A DNA stretch of 57,080 nt. It comes from JANOGU01 sp964602115 (GTDB lineage Bacteria; Pseudomonadota; Alphaproteobacteria; Rhodobacterales; Rhodobacteraceae). The notes beneath the pieces were generated by a model. That model did no database searches. It saw only the letters and a program-made list of their open reading frames with translations, and was not told the DNA's origin. Numbering within the stretch: position 1 is the stretch's first letter; each line of letters opens with the position of its first letter. The stretch is from positions 1-57,080 of the forward strand of contig CAZRQN010000004.1 in the NCBI GenBank assembly GCA_964602115.1, written 5' to 3'. A program made the translations under genes and the position numbers. Shown piece by piece: positions 53,877 through 57,080 of the stretch.

Positions 53877-54056
53877 CCGCACGCCCTCGTGCCGCAAAAG
53901 TCCCGTCAGCTCGTTGAGCGGGGCAGGGGGGTCGGCGCGAAGGCACGGCGGTTCTGAGCAATCCCTATTCCCGTCACGGCCAATGCTCCGAGGCGTGACG
54001 GCGGGTCGCCCGCCTGACCCGGAAGCGTTGGCCGCTCTCATTCCAGGAGGTCGACC
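53877..54056. other. Intergenic, no gene seen
   Basis: 180 bp between the DUF932 and RadC-like genes, with a strong AGGAGGTCGACC ribosome-binding site at its end but no other recognisable signal. Confidence 0.3.
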
Positions 54057-54546
54057 ATGGCCCGGTTTTCCGAAGCGCCGGCGGCGTTCCGCCGACCTTT
54101 GCCCGACGCCATCCAGATGACGGCCGAGGAGCAAGCCACCATCTTGGCCGCCCGCCAGATCCTGCCCCGTCATCCCGATCCTCTCGTCCTGGCAGGCCGT
54201 CCTCGACTATTGCGCTCTGACGGTCCGCGGCGAGGTGGAGCGGTTCCATGTGCTCTACCTCGACCGCAAGAACCGGCTGATTGCGGATGAGCAGGTCTCG
54301 GTCGGGACCATCGACCACGTGCCGGTCTATCCGCGCGAGGTCGTGAAGCGCGCGCTCTGGCTGAACGCCTCAGCGCTGCTCGTCATCCACAACCACCCCT
54401 CGGGTGATCCTGAGCCGTCCCAGGCGGATATCACCATGACCAAGGAGCTGCAGAAGGCCTGCCGGGTCCTCGGCCTGACGTTGCATGACCACATCATCGT
54501 TGGCGCCGGGCGCGAGGTCAGCCTGCGCGCAAGGCGCGACATGTGA
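54057..54546 (+). pseudogene. RadC-like JAB/MPN protein, frameshifted
   Basis: The ATG at 54057 has a strong AGGAGG site and opens MARFSEAPAAFRRPLPDAIQ, but this frame leaves the family sequence and stops at 54290. The RadC C-terminal domain (SSWQAVLDYCALTVRGEVER, HNHPSGDPEPSQAD with the JAMM zinc ligands, ending VSLRARRDM) is in the next frame, open from 54121 to 54546. One frameshift between about 54121 and 54180 (near a CCCC run) joins them. It is either a pseudogene, a sequencing or assembly error, or is expressed from an internal GTG at 54235, which would give just the 103-residue MPN core. The family is a plasmid anti-restriction/repair-type protein of unclear role. Confidence 0.75.
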
Positions 54547-54640
54547 TGGACGACGGGCCGGGCTTCGGGCCCACCAGCTCGGCGGCGCATGGCCCAGAGA
54601 GAGGCAGAGGAGGGGGAGGGGGTTCTCGACGGGTTCAGGT

Positions 54641-54673
54641 CCGGGAGAGTGGCTCCCGGCGCCCGTCGCGGAG
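54641..54673 (+). promoter_or_regulatory. Conserved 5' leader with hairpin, copy 2 (ParB-like gene)
   Basis: Identical to the segment at 52807-52839 at 32 of 33 positions (A to T in the loop), again with CCGGGAG / CTCCCGG arms, and ending 8 bp before the ATG at 54682. Confidence 0.7.
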
Positions 54674-54681
54674 AATGACCA

Positions 54682-56808
54682 ATGACCAAGGCCATCCAGA
54701 AGATCACCCTCGCTTCCGCGCGGGACATCCCCTTCGACAAGCTCCGGCTCAGCCAGTCCAACGTTCGGCGCGTCAAAGCGGGCGTCTCGGTCGAGGAGCT
54801 CGCTGACTCCATCGCCCGCCGCAGCCTGATCCAGTCGCTGCACGTGCGCCCCGTCCTGGCCGAGGACGGCAGCGAGACCGGCGTCTTCGAGGTCCCTGCC
54901 GGCGGTCGCCGGTTCCGGGCGCTGGAGTTGCTCGTCAAGCAGAAGCGTCTGGCCAAGACCGCGCCGGTGCCCTGCATCCTCGGCACCGCGGATGGCGACG
55001 TTCTCGCCGACGAGGTCTCGCTCGCGGAGAATGTCGAGCGCGTGGCGCTCCACCCGCTCGATCAGTTCCGCGCCTTCCTGGCCATGCGCGAGAAGGGCAT
55101 GACCGAGGAGACCATCGCGGCGGCCTTCTTGGTTGATCCGAAGGTCGTGAAGCAGCGCCTGCGTCTCGTCCGGGTCGCACCGTCGCTTCTCAACATCTAC
55201 GCTGAGGACGGCATGACGCTCGACCAGCTGTCGGCCTTCACCGTCTCGGACGACCACGCCCACCAGGAACAGGTCTGGGGCGCGATCAAGGACTCGTGGT
55301 CAAAGGAGCCGTTCCAGATCCGCCGCATGTTGAACGAGACCACCGTGCGTGCCGCCGACAAGCGCGCCCGGTTCGTCGGGATCGCGGCCTACGAGGCGGC
55401 GGGCGGCGTGGTGCTGCGCGACCTCTTCGAGCAGGACGACGGCGGCTGGCTGCAGGATGCTGTGCTGCTCGAACGCTTGGTGGCCGAGAAGCTCAAGCTT
55501 GAGGCCGACGCGCTCACGGCCGAAGGCTGGAAGTGGACCGAGGTGGCGGTCAGCTTTCCCTATGGCCATACCTATGGCCTGCGGCGACTGTCCGGCACCG
55601 CGCTCGATCTGACCGAGACGGAACGGGCCGAACGCGAAGCGCTGCGGGATGAGGCGGAGGCGCTCGAGGCCGAATTTGCCGAAGGTGACGAGCTTCCTGC
55701 AGAGGTCGACGAGCGCCTCGCCGAAATCGAGAACCGTCTCGAGGCCTTCGAACGCCGTCCGATGGCGTTCGATCCCGAGGAGGTCGCACGGGCCGGGGTC
55801 TTCGTCAGCCTCGACTCCAGCGGCATTCTTCAGATCGAACGTGGCTTCGTGCGGCCTGAGGACGAGCCGCAGGTCGCCGATGGTGGCGCGGACGGCGGCG
55901 ATGCCACGGGCGACGATGGCAGCGTCGGCGACCGCTCTGCGGTGTCCACGGAAACCGGCGAGTTTGACCGGACCGGCGACGACGACGAGGACGAGGGCGA
56001 CGCCGCGAAACCGCTGCCGGAGCGACTGGTCATCGAACTCACCGCGCACCGGACGCTCGCCTTGCGCGATGCAGTGGCGAACAATCCACGCGTTGCGATG
56101 ACCGCGCTCCTGCATAAGCTCGTGCGAGACTGCTTCGGCATCCGGGCGCAGGGCGCGGCCCTCGAAGCCGGGGTCCGCGAGGTGTACCTGGCCGTCCAGT
56201 CCCCCGACCTCGGCGACAGCACCCTCGCGCAGAGCATCGACGCGCGCCATGCCGCCTGGCGGGGCGACATCCCCCTCGACGGCGAGGACGATGTGCTCTG
56301 GACCTGGCTCGACGATCTCGACGGGGCGAGCCGTCAGTCGCTTCTCGCGCATTGCGTCAGCTTCGGGGTCAACGCGCTCTTCGAGCGGCCGAACCCCTAC
56401 AGCGGCATGGGGATCAGCCAGCAGGGGCTTGACCGCCGCCTGCGCGAGGCGGATCGCCTGGCACGGGCGACCGGGCTCGACATGGCCGAGGTCGGCTGGA
56501 AGCCCACGGTCGCGAACTACCTCGGCCGCGTCACCAAGGCCCGCATCCTCGAGGCAGTGCGTGAAGGCGTGGGCGAGGGTGCGGCGCAGATGATCGACCA
56601 CCTGAAGAAGGCCGAGATGGCCGCCGAGGCAGAGCGGCTCCTCGATGGCAAGGGCTGGCTGCCGGAACCGCTTCGGCTGGATGTGCAGGAGGCGGGGCAG
56701 GGGGCCGACGGTGCCGTGATTGGCGACGTGCCGGATTTCCTGATCGCGGACGATGAGGGTCCGGCGGAAGACCCGGACGAGCATCCGGAACAGATCGCGG
56801 CCGAGTAG
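54682..56808 (+). CDS. Large ParB/Spo0J-type nuclease-domain protein
   Basis: A 708-residue protein. The ParB-like N-terminal domain is at about residues 10-115 (FDKLRLSQSNVRR, EVPAGGRRFRALELL, DEVSLAENVERVALHPLDQF) and is followed by a KorB/HTH-type segment (MTEETIAAAFLVDPKVVKQR) to about residue 190. A Glu-rich coiled-coil part lies around 320-360, a strongly acidic linker (GDDDEDEGDAA) near 435, and the C-terminal 250 residues are specific to this plasmid family. It is too large and in the wrong place for the partition ParB, which is at 49119. Such proteins accompany DUF932 and RadC-like genes on plasmids of Rhodobacteraceae and Sphingomonads. Role unknown. A terminator follows. Confidence 0.87.
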   Translation: MTKAIQKITLASARDIPFDKLRLSQSNVRRVKAGVSVEELADSIARRSLIQSLHVRPVLAEDGSETGVFEVPAGGRRFRALELLVKQKRLAKTAPVPCILGTADGDVLADEVSLAENVERVALHPLDQFRAFLAMREKGMTEETIAAAFLVDPKVVKQRLRLVRVAPSLLNIYAEDGMTLDQLSAFTVSDDHAHQEQVWGAIKDSWSKEPFQIRRMLNETTVRAADKRARFVGIAAYEAAGGVVLRDLFEQDDGGWLQDAVLLERLVAEKLKLEADALTAEGWKWTEVAVSFPYGHTYGLRRLSGTALDLTETERAEREALRDEAEALEAEFAEGDELPAEVDERLAEIENRLEAFERRPMAFDPEEVARAGVFVSLDSSGILQIERGFVRPEDEPQVADGGADGGDATGDDGSVGDRSAVSTETGEFDRTGDDDEDEGDAAKPLPERLVIELTAHRTLALRDAVANNPRVAMTALLHKLVRDCFGIRAQGAALEAGVREVYLAVQSPDLGDSTLAQSIDARHAAWRGDIPLDGEDDVLWTWLDDLDGASRQSLLAHCVSFGVNALFERPNPYSGMGISQQGLDRRLREADRLARATGLDMAEVGWKPTVANYLGRVTKARILEAVREGVGEGAAQMIDHLKKAEMAAEAERLLDGKGWLPEPLRLDVQEAGQGADGAVIGDVPDFLIADDEGPAEDPDEHPEQIAAE

Positions 56809-56823
56809 CATCGCGCGTGCTGG

Positions 56824-56853
56824 AACGGGGTGACTTTGGTCACCCCGTTTTCT
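56824..56853 (+). terminator. Rho-independent terminator after ParB-like gene
   Basis: AACGGGGTGAC and GTCACCCCGTT form a perfect 11-bp stem with a TTTG loop, ending in a short T-run (TTTT) 16 bp after the stop. Confidence 0.88.
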
Positions 56854-57080
56854 CATGCGGCCTTTGTCGAGGCGGACGCTTGGGGCTCGGCCTCGGTCAT
56901 TCGATGGGGTGCGGTTGGGTCTGGCACAGCGACGAGGAGGGCAGGGCAGGGGATCAGGCACTGCCCGCACTGCCTCATTTCGCGGGACGGCTGATAGCAT
57001 CGGGGGGAGACTTGGCTCTGGCGGTTCAAGGCACGAGGTTTCGCGGCCCCTTGGATCGCTGGACAGCCGGTCTGATGTCG
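56854..57080. other. Window end, no gene recognised
   Basis: About 230 bp after the terminator. Short frames only; no ribosome-binding site with a plausible start and no conserved sequence seen. Confidence 0.4.

Overview
The window looks like part of a large plasmid or chromid from an alphaproteobacterium of the Rhodobacteraceae (Paracoccus/Rhodobacter/Roseobacter type). The DNA is GC-rich. At 49.1-52.7 kb there is a parB-parA pair beside a divergently transcribed replication initiator whose C-terminus resembles the DnaA N-terminal domain, the 'DnaA-like' replicon type of Rhodobacteraceae. DUF932, RadC-like and large ParB-like genes, typical plasmid cargo, follow it. No rRNA or tRNA gene and no CRISPR array was seen.

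Layout. 0-1.5 kb: small plasmid genes, one TrbM-like. 1.8-13.6 kb: a LysR regulator divergent from an aldehyde dehydrogenase, and facing the end of a nine-gene minus-strand operon (GMC dehydrogenase and small subunit, IlvD/Edd dehydratase, DapA-family lyase, polyamine-type ABC transporter, cupin). 14.1-14.5 kb: IS3-family remnant. 14.5-25.1 kb: a minus-strand run of TPP enzyme, Fe-alcohol dehydrogenase, PhaE, PhaC, CoA-transferase and hydrolase, then acetyl-CoA synthetase and an SMP-30 lactonase. 25.2-26.1 kb: IclR regulator. 26.1-37.7 kb: a nine-gene minus-strand operon (polyamine-type ABC transporter with fused permeases, aldose 1-epimerase, PYROXD2-like flavoprotein, IlvD/Edd dehydratase, SDR sugar dehydrogenase, AraD1/GguC-family protein, semialdehyde dehydrogenase). 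37.9-43.6 kb: ribose-type ABC transporter and phosphotriesterase-family hydrolase, divergent from a LacI regulator. 43.7-48.0 kb: endonuclease-like protein, DUF1612/HTH-like protein, serine recombinase, DUF4143 ATPase. 48.0-49.1 kb: complete IS630-family element. 49.1-57.1 kb: replication, partition and plasmid cargo.

How it may work together. The two sugar operons carry the enzyme types of the oxidative (Weimberg) route: sugar, sugar acid, 2-keto-3-deoxy acid, 2-oxoglutarate semialdehyde, 2-oxoglutarate. The PHA operon between them holds a class III PHA synthase with a CoA-transferase, an Fe-alcohol dehydrogenase and an acetolactate-synthase-like TPP enzyme. If the TPP enzyme is really a 2-oxoglutarate decarboxylase, the operon would take 2-oxoglutarate through succinate semialdehyde and 4-hydroxybutyrate to a 4-hydroxybutyrate-containing polyester. 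The same compound operator (CGTTC-N8-CGAACGCTGTTC) lies 25-28 nt before the first gene of the PHA operon and of the second sugar operon. A related double palindrome lies 26 nt before the probable start of the IclR gene between them. I infer one IclR regulon joining pentose or sugar-acid oxidation to polyester storage.

The partition region carries a dispersed palindrome, CTTCCCCGCGGGGAAG and variants, close to the repABC parS consensus. Several copies lie inside parA and parB and are read as the peptide FPAGK.
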